Shown here: positions 1 to 8,530 of the stretch, in pieces
Numbering within the stretch: the first letter of the stretch is position 1
How the letters are laid out: each line of letters starts with the position of its first letter
Assembly: GCA_009377745.1 (NCBI GenBank)
Contig: WHTK01000011.1
Coordinates: 33,760 to 97,759, forward strand
Origin: Dehalococcoidia bacterium
GTDB lineage: Bacteria > Chloroflexota > Dehalococcoidia > DSTF01 > WHTK01
Length of the DNA: 64,000 bases
Direction of reading: 5' to 3'
The notes under the pieces: model-generated
What the model was told of the DNA's origin: nothing
Databases searched by the model: none
Seen by the model: only the letters and a program-made list of their open reading frames with translations
Program-made: the position numbers and the translations under genes

Positions 1-117
1 ACCTAATTGGACGCAGCCGCAAACCGTATTGCAATCCCTACAGCCAAGCTTCATGCACCGACGGCGGCCGCGGCGAAGAGGTCAATCGTGCCAACACATG
101 AGGGCCACCATGGATCG

Positions 118-675
118 TCAAAGTAGGCCTGGGATCCATCGCTTCACCTTGAGGCAGTATTCACGGTACTGCGCGCCAAATACCTTCTCAAGTCGTTCCT
201 CGTCCTTGGCAACTCTAAGCTGAAAATAGATGATTCTAGTTGACGCCAGTACAACCGCAACCGGTGACCGGAAAGCCAGGACGACGCCTAGAGAGTAGAT
301 GAGGTGGCCTAAATACATAGGGTTGCGCGTCAAGCGATAAGGGCCAGATGTGACGAGACTGTCAGGATTCCCTGTCATGCCTCTAGAACCACCGCCGAGC
401 CGCGAGCGAAACTTGCTCACAAAGTGGTATTGCAAATAGCCCCAGGCGAGCAAAGGACTGAACCTCAGGTCGGGTAGCGCAAGGCGTCGCCGCCGAATCG
501 TCTCCAGAAGGAAGACTGTAAGAGGAATGACTAAGAACGTTGTCCGTGGAGAAGACCAATACAAACTCTTGGCTTCGGTCCTGGCCCGCTCTATCGATTG
601 AGCCAGCGCTCTCAATCGCAATCCCGTCGCATCCGACTGCCACCAACGATCGTCTTTCGCCATACGACCCCTCAT
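118..675 (-). CDS. Isoprenylcysteine carboxyl methyltransferase-like membrane protein
   Basis: A 185-residue protein whose C-terminal half carries the hallmark of the ICMT/PEMT-like membrane methyltransferases, GPYRLTRNPMYLG followed by a hydrophobic helix and a KDEERLEKVFG...YREY segment near the end. Hydrophobic stretches around residues 45-60 and 130-155 predict membrane segments. Family members methylate small thiols, lipids or prenylated groups using SAM; the substrate here cannot be told. The start may be 675 or the ATG at 663, which has AGGGG just upstream. It follows the PEP-mutase-like gene on the same strand by 18 bases, so the two may be co-transcribed. Confidence 0.72.
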   Translation of the reverse strand: MRGRMAKDDRWWQSDATGLRLRALAQSIERARTEAKSLYWSSPRTTFLVIPLTVFLLETIRRRRLALPDLRFSPLLAWGYLQYHFVSKFRSRLGGGSRGMTGNPDSLVTSGPYRLTRNPMYLGHLIYSLGVVLAFRSPVAVVLASTRIIYFQLRVAKDEERLEKVFGAQYREYCLKVKRWIPGLL

Positions 676-693
676 AAGCTACTTGAGCACTAG

Positions 694-1569
694 CTATTTC
701 AGTGCGGTGCGAAGGCCCTGGAAGCCACGCGAGGGAAAACCTTGATTCAGTTGCTCTCTAGGATCGTCTTCGGCGAGGAGGATTTCCGCCAAAGCCTTGA
801 CGCCTGCAAGCGCTTGGTTGAAGAAAGATGCGCCGTAGCTCACTCGCGCTAGACCGATTTCCTCAAGTTCTGCTGGTGGGGGCGAGTCTGGCCCGGCCAA
901 GATCGAGATCGGAGCCTTCACCTCACGTGCCAATATCCGAATGGTCTCAGTCCCGCCGGCGCGCGTGAATAATATGCAATCGGCGCCTAGCGCGGCGTAC
1001 TCGTTGCCCCTGACGATCGCCTCGTTCAACGCGCTGCTGTGGTCGTCGGAGGCAAGGAAGGCATCGACACGGGCGTTGAGGAAGAGCTTACTACCGAGCG
1101 AGCGCCGTTTCGCCATAAAAGCTTCTATCTTTGCCTTTGCGAGGTCGAGCGCGATCAGCCGCGCTGCTCCACCGCCTCGGCGATAGTCGCCGTCCTCAAG
1201 GTTTATGCCAGCTGCGCCTACAGCGACGAGGCGCTCAACGGTTACTGCAACGTCCTCAGGACCGCCATAGCCCTTCTCGCCATCGGCGTTCACTGGGACC
1301 TGTACCGCCTCGACCATGCGCCGATACACTTCGACCATCATCTCACGACTGATGACCTCGCCATCTTGATAGCCGAGGGCGCCAGCGATGCCGCCGCTAG
1401 TCCCTTGGATGGCTTGGAATCCCATCGCTTCGAATAGCTGAGCAGTCACCGTGTCGTAGGCGCCGGGCATGATCAGAATACCTGGCGCACTGATGAGCTC
1501 TCGCAGACGATCGGCATCTCGATTAGAGCGCTCCAATGCTTCAGCGGAGACGGGAAGAGTGTCGCTCAT
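694..1569 (-). CDS. Isocitrate lyase / PEP mutase superfamily protein
   Basis: A 291-residue TIM-barrel protein of the isocitrate lyase/phosphoenolpyruvate mutase superfamily. The start MPGAYDTVTAQLFEAMG at about residue 35, the metal-loop segment VNADGEKGYGG and the strand GINLEDGDYRRGG are typical. Relatives cleave C-C bonds of 2-methylisocitrate, oxaloacetate or dimethylmalate, or make C-P bonds; the loop that would distinguish them does not match a named enzyme I can recall, so the substrate is open. The start overlaps the end of the upstream oxidoreductase gene by 29 bases, so they form one operon. Neighbouring Rieske, VOC and aldolase genes suggest breakdown of an organic acid. Confidence 0.85.
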   Translation of the reverse strand: MSDTLPVSAEALERSNRDADRLRELISAPGILIMPGAYDTVTAQLFEAMGFQAIQGTSGGIAGALGYQDGEVISREMMVEVYRRMVEAVQVPVNADGEKGYGGPEDVAVTVERLVAVGAAGINLEDGDYRRGGGAARLIALDLAKAKIEAFMAKRRSLGSKLFLNARVDAFLASDDHSSALNEAIVRGNEYAALGADCILFTRAGGTETIRILAREVKAPISILAGPDSPPPAELEEIGLARVSYGASFFNQALAGVKALAEILLAEDDPREQLNQGFPSRGFQGLRTALK

Positions 1570-2538
1570 CGGGTTTTCCGTCTTTCTTTTGGCATTGCCT
1601 CAGCGATCGCCGCTGTTGGCGAGGCTGGTTTGCCTCCGCGATCATCGCGAAGACCGCAGACTCGTCGAGGTCGCCTGTGGGGAGTGCGTGAGCAATCACC
1701 TCGGAAACGCCATCACCCACGAGTTTGCTCAAGCGATGTACAACGTCAGACTGCGTGCCGTAGATGACCAAGTTGTCGATCAACTCGTCGCTCATCTCAC
1801 CTTTAACGTTTGGATAGCCAGCTTCTTCAAACAAGCCCGCATAGGTGGATCGGCGCGCAGAAGAGCCGAACTGTTTGCGAGTAGCTTGCCTAACTACTTC
1901 GACGTCGTCCGTCAGACAGAAGGGGGCATGGAGGACTAGTGGGGGCGGGGCTCGGCCGGCTTTTGCTGCGCCGGCTCGCAGAGCCTGAAGGCTCATAAGA
2001 CGTATGTGTTCAACTGGCGTGAGCCAAGAGATCGCCCCATCGGCCAGCTCTCCTGCGAGATGGTAGGCCGTCTTGCGCAGCGTGGCGGCAAGGATAGGTA
2101 CCTCGACAGGCGCTTCGATCCGCGCACGCGCCGTAAACCACTGACCCTCATATTCAATCGCGCCGGTCTGCAGGAGCGTCTTCAGGATGTGAATGTACTC
2201 TCGAAGATGCGCAAGAGGCGCTTCCCACTTGACGCCGAGCAAATCTTTATGGCCTCATTAGCGACACCTAGTCCGATACGCAGGCGGCCCGGCGCGAGGC
2301 TGGCAACGACCTGGGCTTGCTGAGCGACCGCAATGGGATGGCGCGGCCAGGTTGGCAGGATGGAGGCGCCCAGCTTTACATTCGCGGTACGCATGGCGGC
2401 CGCGGCGAATACCGTGAGCGCATCGCGACCCGAGCCTGCTGTCGTGAGCCACACCGCCGGGACACCCGCTGCCTCCGCCTCGACGATTTGCTCGATGAGA
2501 TGTGGAATCTTTGGCTCTCTGAGGACAATGCCAATCAC
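1541..2538 (-). CDS. LLM-class flavin/F420-dependent oxidoreductase, frameshifted
   Basis: Two overlapping reading frames together encode one luciferase-like monooxygenase-family protein of about 330 residues. Piece one starts with GTG at 2538 (GGAGG about nine bases upstream) and carries the TIM-barrel start through PGRLRIGLGVANEAI. Piece two continues from about 2245 with KDLLGVKWEAPLAHLREYI and runs to 1541. The break falls in the A run read at 2248-2246: one more A restores GVANEAI-KDLLGVKW exactly. Relatives use F420 or FMN to oxidise alcohols or ketones. Either the gene is recently broken or the base is a sequencing error; perfect family-like sequence on both sides favours error. Confidence 0.8.
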
Positions 2539-2929
2539 CGCGCCTTAACCTCCAAACTCGATATGCCCGACTCAACAGATGTTGAGGACAGGCAGATGTT
2601 CATCTTGCAACTCTGCCCTCACTGAATCCAGGGGGGCCCACAGCCTCACCTTGGTGCATCCTCCTGCTGTTGTGCGTCCGACCGATCCTACAGTGGATGT
2701 TCATAATTCGCGGACCAGACCAGCCTAGCCTAGACCAGTGGCGCTGGCCTCTTGAGGCGGCCGACGGGCGGATCACGGCAGCCTCGTGGGCCGTCCGCCA
2801 TTGACGACGTACTTCGCTCGTCCAGGCAGCGGGTAGAGCATGGGAGAGTTTCCGCTTGGCAGAAGGGGCTTGACGTTGGGAGCGATAATGCCAGCAGACG
2901 AAAACGTCGCATGGCGGAGGTCCTTCCAG
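2539..2929. other. Divergent intergenic region
   Basis: This stretch separates the minus-strand oxidoreductase operon from the plus-strand Rieske gene, so it must hold both promoters. I see isolated -10-like hexamers (TACAGT near 2690 and CATAAT near 2701) but no -35 partner at 16-18 bases. A GGAGG at 2916-2920 is the ribosome site of the Rieske gene. No short gene or clear operator is visible. Confidence 0.4.
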
Positions 2930-4216
2930 ATGTTGCCGAAAGAAGAGAACGAACTAGTCACGCGAGTTGGTCCGGGTACACCCATGGGCGAACTAATGCG
3001 GAAATATTGGCTACCGGCGCTCCTCTCTTGGGAGCTGCCGTCACCGGACTGCCCGCCAATCCGCCTCAAGCTGCTGGGCGAGCAGCTGGTTGCCTTCCGC
3101 GACACGAATGGCAATGTTGGCGTCATCGACGAGTTCTGCGCCCATCGCCGCGCCTCTCTCTGGTTGGGGCGTAACGAGGAGGGTGGCCTGCGCTGCGTCT
3201 TCCACGGCTGGAAGTACGACGTCACCGGGCAGTGTGTCGACCAGATGAATGAGCCCGAGAGCTTCAAGGACAAGATCAAGCTAGCGTCTTACGCTACCAG
3301 TGAGAGAGGCGGAGTCATCTGGACGTACATGGGCCGGGGCACGCCGCCACCGCCGCCCGACTTCGAGTACACACGGGTTTCCGAGAGGCACCGCGAGGTG
3401 AACCGCGTCTGGCAGGAGTCGAATTGGCTCCAGGCCCTTGAAGGCGGCCTCGACACCTCACACGCGCCGATCCTCCATCGCGCGATGAAGGCGGGCGCGG
3501 GAATCACAATGGATACTGCCTTCGTCCGTGGTGGCGCCCCCTCGCTCGAGGTGGACATCACCGATTACGGCTACCGTTACGCTGGCGTCCGGCCGCTAGT
3601 TGAGGATCAGCAATACGTGCGTGGCTACCACTTCGTCATGCCATTCACGCAAATCCGTCCGAGCCAGAACGCCGGCCGCGGCCAGGAGCGGACGGTCATC
3701 TCGGGACACCATTGGGTGCCGATTGACGACGAGAACTGCATGGTCTGGAACTGGGACTACAGCTACGGTTCTGAGGAATTGTCGGAAAGCGAGCGTGGAG
3801 GCGGCGGCAATGGCGGCGGCAACGGACCCCAGTATGTTGATTACGCGAACGAGTTCAGGGCAAAGGGCAATCCTCGCAACAACTGGCTGATTGATCGCGA
3901 GATGCAGCGCACGGTCAACTTCACCGGCATCAGAGGTATAAACGCTCAGGACAGGGCCGTTCAGGAGAGTATGGGCCCGATCGTCGACCGGTCGCTCGAG
4001 CACTTGGGGCCTGCCGACAAGGCGATCATTGCCATGCGGCGACTAATGCTCGAGGCGATAAAAGTCGTCGAGGACGGCGGCACACCGAGGGGTGTTGCTG
4101 CCAGCTACTACGACCTTCGTGCGTATGAAAAGGTCTTGCCGCGTACGCTTCCGTGGCGGGACGTGCTCGATCCCGAGATGTACCAAAAGGGGGCGACTGC
4201 ATCTAGGCTCACATGA
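2930..4216 (+). CDS. Rieske [2Fe-2S] aromatic ring-hydroxylating oxygenase, alpha subunit (copy 1)
   Basis: A 428-residue oxygenase component of the phthalate-dioxygenase-like Rieske family. The cluster ligands are CAHRR and CVFHGW in the first third (C-x-H ... C-x2-H). The mononuclear iron site is GGLDTSHAPILHR (D-x2-H-x4-H). The first start codon in frame is 2840, but ATG 2930 has GGAGG nine bases upstream and gives an N-terminus (MLPKEENELVTRVGPGTPMG) that matches both paralogs in this window. A glycine-rich insert (GGGGNGGGNG, about residue 290) is absent from the other two copies. No ferredoxin or reductase gene is adjacent, so electron donors must come from elsewhere. Substrate unknown; an aromatic or N/O-demethylation substrate is likely. 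Confidence 0.92.
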   Translation: MLPKEENELVTRVGPGTPMGELMRKYWLPALLSWELPSPDCPPIRLKLLGEQLVAFRDTNGNVGVIDEFCAHRRASLWLGRNEEGGLRCVFHGWKYDVTGQCVDQMNEPESFKDKIKLASYATSERGGVIWTYMGRGTPPPPPDFEYTRVSERHREVNRVWQESNWLQALEGGLDTSHAPILHRAMKAGAGITMDTAFVRGGAPSLEVDITDYGYRYAGVRPLVEDQQYVRGYHFVMPFTQIRPSQNAGRGQERTVISGHHWVPIDDENCMVWNWDYSYGSEELSESERGGGGNGGGNGPQYVDYANEFRAKGNPRNNWLIDREMQRTVNFTGIRGINAQDRAVQESMGPIVDRSLEHLGPADKAIIAMRRLMLEAIKVVEDGGTPRGVAASYYDLRAYEKVLPRTLPWRDVLDPEMYQKGATASRLT

Positions 4217-4841
4217 AGCGCCTCAGCGCATACCGTGCCTTAGCAGGGCGATTTCTGGTAGACCGAGACACGAGGGTAACTCACGCAGTATGGAGACTAA
4301 GTAGAAAACACTAACCCTGAAGCATGGCCCCCTGGGCATTCTGGTATTTAGCCGAGCCGTCCTCGTCCGTCGCTAGTTATCGCGGCGCGATCATCGCGCT
4401 AGCCGGCCGGACTGTCAAAGAGCCTTTCAGCGCATGGACACTATGGTAAGTTGCCAGCTTCGCAGCCTCCTTCGGCCGGCCAGCCTATTGGATGCTAGAA
4501 TCTCGTCGGCCCGACTCTCTGGCGGACTAACTTCCCTGCGCGGCTCAGGGGTTGTTGGTGACTGACGATCCAGCCATGGTCGCGGGCTCGTGAGTTCATC
4601 TCATCATGAGGTAGCAAGCTGCCCAGAACGAGCCCTAGCACTATCGCCGATAGTGTGCGCATGTGCTGCACCGTGTACTACCGCCCCCGCTTCTACGCAT
4701 CGCTCGCCGGCCGACCTTCAATTGACAGGGCGGGCAAGGCGGACGTACTTTTCAGTCGGCGAAAGCGCCAATCGGCTTTGGGTGGCTTATGACAAATGTC
4801 GGACAGAGTCGCCGGACAAATCAATAACAGGAGAGGTTATT
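4217..4841. other. Long intergenic region before the VOC gene
   Basis: These 625 bases contain no ORF that looks like a gene. A possible promoter (4722-4751) sits about 90 bases before the VOC start. The remainder shows no repeats, no clear terminator and no tRNA. Confidence 0.45.
4722..4751 (+). promoter_or_regulatory. Possible promoter, TTGACA-18-TACTTT
   Basis: A perfect -35 hexamer TTGACA at 4722-4727 is followed after 18 bases by TACTTT. The -10 is weak against TATAAT, but the same TTGACA/TACTTTT pairing recurs with a 17-base spacer before the methyltransferase gene (10401-10429), which raises its credibility. It would transcribe the VOC gene at 4842. Confidence 0.35.
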
Positions 4842-5264
4842 ATGGGCGTCTTCCTTGACCACACCATCGTTCCAGTACGTGACAACGAGATAGCTGCGAA
4901 GTTTTTCGCCAGCATGTTCGGCCTTGAGTACGCGGGGCCCTGGGGCCACTTCGCACCCGTTAAGGTCAATGGCGGCACCTTGAGCCTCGATTTTGACAGC
5001 CGCGAGAACTTCGAGCGCCACCACTACGCCTTCCTCGTCACAGACGGAGAGTTTGACGCGATCCTCTCACGCGTGAAGACGGCCGGGCGCAAGTTCGGCA
5101 GCGGCCCGGGCTCCCAAGAGGATATGGAGATCAACCACCACCATATGGGCCGCGGCTTCTACTTCCGCTGTGACGATGGTCACAGCTGGGAGGTTATCAC
5201 GCACACGTACACGACTCCCACCTCTGCCGGGACAGCCCGCGCTTCAGCCGGCGCAGCCCGGTGA
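4842..5264 (+). CDS. VOC (glyoxalase/extradiol dioxygenase) family protein
   Basis: A 140-residue single-module vicinal oxygen chelate protein starting MGVFLDHTIVPVRDNE with the usual beta-alpha-beta pattern, a FLDHTIV metal-strand start, and a closing strand FYFRCDDGHSWEVITHTY that supplies the C-terminal metal residues. The frame is open back to 4590, but ATG 4842 has GGAGAGG just upstream and begins exactly at the domain. VOC proteins include extradiol ring-cleaving dioxygenases and isomerases; between a Rieske oxygenase and an aldolase a ring-cleavage or isomerase step is plausible. The short low-complexity tail (TPTSAGTARASAGAAR) is probably disordered. Confidence 0.85.
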   Translation: MGVFLDHTIVPVRDNEIAAKFFASMFGLEYAGPWGHFAPVKVNGGTLSLDFDSRENFERHHYAFLVTDGEFDAILSRVKTAGRKFGSGPGSQEDMEINHHHMGRGFYFRCDDGHSWEVITHTYTTPTSAGTARASAGAAR

Positions 5265-5464
5265 CTTATCCAGCACCGCTTGTCGGCTCGGCTGCAGTCG
5301 GGACCGGCCATGGCGATGCCTGACCGATGGCCTGGGAGAAACCTTCGCTGCTCTTGGCCGCGCGTCCTCGTGCGGTTTCATCTCCGCCGGCGCTACCGCG
5401 ACGGCGCTTTGTCGGTTGCTCTCGCGACATAGCGAAAAAGGCGTTTTGAAGAGGAGACCCGACG

Positions 5465-6163
5465 ATGAATAATCTAGCGAACTACCGGCATGAGATCGTG
5501 GAGGCGGCAGACCAGATCGCACGATCCGGCATCATGACCAAGAGCCTGCACGGAAACCTGAGCCAGCGCGTGCCGAATACCGACACCTTCCTCCTAACCG
5601 CCGGCGGCTCTCTTGCCAGTATGAAGCCGGAGAACATCGCCCTCTTTGACCTCGGGGGCAATCTGCTCGAAGGCACTGTGATGCCGGTGGGCGCTGAGAT
5701 CATCCAAATGCATGCAGTCGTTTACCGGACCCGGCCCGAATTCACGGGCGTCGTCCACACGCACTCGCCCTTTGCGACTGGCTTCGCTTGCGCCGGTCAG
5801 GCCATACCTGCCGCGTACGAGGCGCTCGTGCGGATCGGTGCGATCGACGGCGTGCCAGTCGCACTTTACGGGCCGCGTGGCTCGGAGCAGTCAGCCAACA
5901 ACATCGCCGCAGTGCTGAAGGCCCATCAGGCAATTAGCTCGCTGCTCCTGGAAAACCACGGCGTCCTCGCCTTCGGCGAGGGCGTAAGTGGCGCCGTGCG
6001 CGCCAACATGGTCGCCGAAGAGGCAGCGGAGATCCTGCTCTACTCGGCCTCTCTCGGTGGGGCGAAGAAGATTCTCGCGCAGATGATCCAGGCAACACGA
6101 GAGCGCGCAGCCTCCTTCGCGGCGGCTGGCAGCTATAGTAGCGAGCCAGCGCAGGCAGATTAA
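5465..6163 (+). CDS. Class II aldolase/adducin family protein (copy 1)
   Basis: A 232-residue class II aldolase of the fuculose-phosphate/RhaD/AraD fold. Zinc ligands are visible in VVHTHSPFATGFA and LLENHGVLAFGEG, and the N-terminal KSLHGNLSQRV matches the substrate-phosphate loop. GAGGAG about ten bases before the ATG supports the start. Such enzymes split hydroxy-ketone phosphates, epimerise pentose phosphates, or decarboxylate/cleave pathway products after ring opening. It lies 200 bases after the VOC gene on the same strand. A second, divergent class II aldolase is at 24396-25124. Confidence 0.88.
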   Translation: MNNLANYRHEIVEAADQIARSGIMTKSLHGNLSQRVPNTDTFLLTAGGSLASMKPENIALFDLGGNLLEGTVMPVGAEIIQMHAVVYRTRPEFTGVVHTHSPFATGFACAGQAIPAAYEALVRIGAIDGVPVALYGPRGSEQSANNIAAVLKAHQAISSLLLENHGVLAFGEGVSGAVRANMVAEEAAEILLYSASLGGAKKILAQMIQATRERAASFAAAGSYSSEPAQAD

Positions 6164-6251
6164 TTCGTCAGACGTATCGTCAACGCGCTGGGCAATCTTT
6201 GTTAGGGAGCGCGATACCTTCGAACCCTGGCCCCCGCCTTGACATTACCGC

Positions 6252-6278
6252 GTGTCGCGCCTTCTTGGGGCGCGACAC
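6252..6278 (+). promoter_or_regulatory. Inverted repeat in leader of molybdoenzyme gene
   Basis: A perfect 10-base stem, GTGTCGCGCC (6252-6261) and GGCGCGACAC (6269-6278), encloses a 7-base loop. It lies eight bases downstream of a TTGACA (6239-6244) and five bases before the GGAGG of the sulfite-oxidase-like gene. There is no T tract, so an operator or a 5' leader hairpin is more likely than an intrinsic terminator. Confidence 0.5.
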
Positions 6279-6293
6279 GAACGGAGGCACCAA

Positions 6294-7401
6294 TTGATTA
6301 GAGATACCTCGGAGACACGATTCAGAGCTGTGAGCGCTCAGCCGCCGCCAGATAACGATGCCTTCTATCGCGAAGAAATTCAGCTCGCGCTGAGGAACCG
6401 AGGGATGCCCCTGGAGGCGCTCCGTTACCCCATTTCGCCGACGGGACTCCACTACCTCCTGACTCACTTCGATACCCCTTACGTAGAGGAGAGCAACTGG
6501 TCCCTCAAGATACATGGCTTGGTCGAAACGCCGCTCGACCTTTCCTTGAGAGCGATCAAGGACTTCCCATCGCGAACTCTGACCGTCACGCTCGAGTGCG
6601 CCGGGAACGGGCGGGCCTTGATGAAGCCGCGACCGATCAGCCAGCCCTGGCTCCATGAGGCCGTCAGCACCGCCGAATGGAAGGGCGCTCCGCTGCACGT
6701 CGTTTTGCAGAAAGCCGGCGTCAGCCCGAAAGCGGCCGAAGCCGTCCTAACCGGCCTTGACCAGGGTGTCCAGGGCGAGGAGGTGCAGTATTACCAGCGG
6801 AGCCTCTCCGTAGCCGAAGCGATGCGAGAGGAGGTCTTGCTCGCCTATGAGATGAACGGCGGGCCGCTGCCGCCGCAGCACGGCTACCCCCCTGCGGCTG
6901 GTGGTTCCCGGCTGGTACGGCATGACGAGCGTCAAGTGGCTCGAAAGCATTGAGTTCGTGGAGCGTCCCTTTACGGGCTACCAGATGGCGCACTGCTACA
7001 GGTACTCCCAGACCAAGGAGGAACCGGGTGCGCCGGTAGACCTTGTGAGGGTTAACGCGCTGATGACCCCGCCTGGGATCCCTGACTTTCTCACGCGCGA
7101 AAGGCTCGTGAAGCAAGGCGCCGTGCTCCTGCGTGGCCGGGCGTGGGCCGGGCGGCTCCGCGTAATTCGCGTCGAGGTGAGCAGCGACGCCGGCTCTACC
7201 TGGGCCGATGCGTCGCTTGAAGAGCCCGTGTCCGAGTTCGCCTGGCGTGGCTGGTCGTTCCTGTGGCAGGCTTCGCAGGGGAGACACGAGCTGCGGGTGC
7301 GGGCCACGGATGAGAGCAGCGCGAAGCAGCCTGACGCGGAATGGAACTACCACGGCATGGGCAACAACGCGGTCCAGCGCGTGGCGGTGCTGGTTGAATA
7401 A
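6294..7401 (+). CDS. Sulfite oxidase-like molybdopterin oxidoreductase, frameshifted
   Basis: Two frames make one protein of about 368 residues. Piece one (TTG 6294 with GGAGG at 6283-6287, to 6953) holds the oxidoreductase molybdopterin domain with the molybdenum-ligand motif TLECAGNGR. Piece two (from about 6893 to 7401) completes this domain and the dimerisation domain ending EWNYHGMGNNAVQRV. The break is a run of six C at 6887-6892: with five, the reading is PPQHGYPLRLVVPGWYGM, the family sequence. Relatives oxidise sulfite or reduce sulfoxides with Mo-cofactor. No heme domain or Tat signal is present, so it is probably cytoplasmic. It looks intact apart from one base. Confidence 0.82.
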
Positions 7402-7584
7402 CCCTAGCTGAGGTGCACCGAGTTACACGCGCAGCGAAGGATCCAGGTCCGTGAAGCCAATCTCGATAGTGCGTACCTACCGGCGTTGACAGGGAGCGAC
7501 CACGAAAACAGCGTCCGCTTTAATGGCGCACTAGCAAGTCACAGGCTCGAACGAAAGGACCTTAAAGCCTAGAAAGGGCAAAAG

Positions 7585-8088
7585 ATGGAAGCTCTCACTC
7601 TCCTCAAACAGCAAATCGCAGACGCCCGCCACGAGTTCCAGGGCGTCATGCAGGATGTCGACCAGACGATGGCGCACTGGCAGCCGCCGGGTGTCGCCAA
7701 CCCCATAGATGACCTTCTTATCCATACCGTGCTTGGCCAGGACCGCCAGGTCTCCAGGCTTACCGGCAAGCCGGCTGTATTTGAAGACTGGGCCGCCAAA
7801 CTCAACCTCGCAGCTGACTGGAGGCAAACGCCTGAGACCTCCCGCAACCTCGACGCCAGCATCGAAGTGCTTATGCAGTACGCTGACGCCGTGTACAGCG
7901 CCGTCGACGCTTACCTGGCTGGCCTCAACGATGCTGACCTGGAGAAGCCGGTCGATGCTTTCGGTAGCCAAGTGTCCGTGGCCTCGCAGATATCCAGGAA
8001 CCTTGTGGTCCATATCTACGAGCACACGGGCGAGATCTCGACGATCAAGGGCCTACAAGGCGCCAAGGGTTACGCAACACGCACCTGA
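7585..8088 (+). CDS. DinB/YfiT-like four-helix protein
   Basis: A 167-residue predicted four-helix bundle of the DinB superfamily. The metal-binding triad can be placed at IHTVLGQD (first helix pair) and HIYEH near residue 147 (H-x3-H). Many relatives are mycothiol/bacillithiol-dependent transferases or stress proteins of unknown substrate. The ATG is preceded by AAAGGGC. It stands between the molybdoenzyme and a glutaredoxin-like gene on the same strand, which hints at a thiol-related role without proving it. Confidence 0.75.
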   Translation: MEALTLLKQQIADARHEFQGVMQDVDQTMAHWQPPGVANPIDDLLIHTVLGQDRQVSRLTGKPAVFEDWAAKLNLAADWRQTPETSRNLDASIEVLMQYADAVYSAVDAYLAGLNDADLEKPVDAFGSQVSVASQISRNLVVHIYEHTGEISTIKGLQGAKGYATRT

Positions 8089-8149
8089 AGGAGCCAGCGG
8101 ATACTTCCTTCCATAGCCTTAGCGGAAGTTCCTAGAAGGGGAGGCGAAT

Positions 8150-8389
8150 ATGGATATCAAGGTGTACGGGACGCAGTGGTGCCCTGACTGCAAGCGATCG
8201 AAACAAATTACTCGACGAACGCCACGTCGATACGAGTGGACCGACATCAGCGAGGATGAAGCCGCAGCCGACCTAGTCCGGTCCATGAATAATGGCCGGC
8301 GCACTACACCTACGATCGTCTTCCAAGACGGATCTTGGCTCGCCGAGCCCAGCAACGATGACCTCGTGCGCAAGCTCCGCCTCCCATAA
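8150..8389 (+). CDS. Glutaredoxin-like protein with a compensated double frameshift
   Basis: A 79-residue mycoredoxin/NrdH-type glutaredoxin: VYGTQWCPDCKRSKQ (active site C-P-D-C), then TTPTIVF (cis-Pro loop). Residues 21-30 read ITRRTPRR, unlike any glutaredoxin, although both flanks are canonical. Removing one A from AAA at 8205-8207 and adding one T near 8230 gives KQLLDERHVDYEW, the expected helix. The two opposite indels cancel, so the ORF stays open while this internal stretch is scrambled. GGGAGG upstream supports the start. Role: thiol-disulfide exchange in the cytoplasm. Confidence 0.85.
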   Translation: MDIKVYGTQWCPDCKRSKQITRRTPRRYEWTDISEDEAAADLVRSMNNGRRTTPTIVFQDGSWLAEPSNDDLVRKLRLP

Positions 8390-8493
8390 ATGAGGGCAGA
8401 CACAGGCTGCCGACTGATGATGCGCGCCAGGAGGGTGAAGGAGTAGCAGTAACAACTACGCGCTCCGCCCGCTGTTAGTTCTCCTTACGCTCA

Positions 8494-8522
8494 TTGACGT
8501 TTGCGTTAATGGTAAATATAGT
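8494..8522 (+). promoter_or_regulatory. Promoter of the MerR gene, TTGACG-17-TATAGT
   Basis: The -35 TTGACG (8494-8499) and -10 TATAGT (8517-8522) are each one base from consensus with an ideal 17-base spacer. The ATG lies only eight bases past the -10, so transcription should begin at or within a base or two of the start codon, giving a leaderless mRNA. Confidence 0.75.
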
Positions 8523-8530
8523 CGCTCTGG

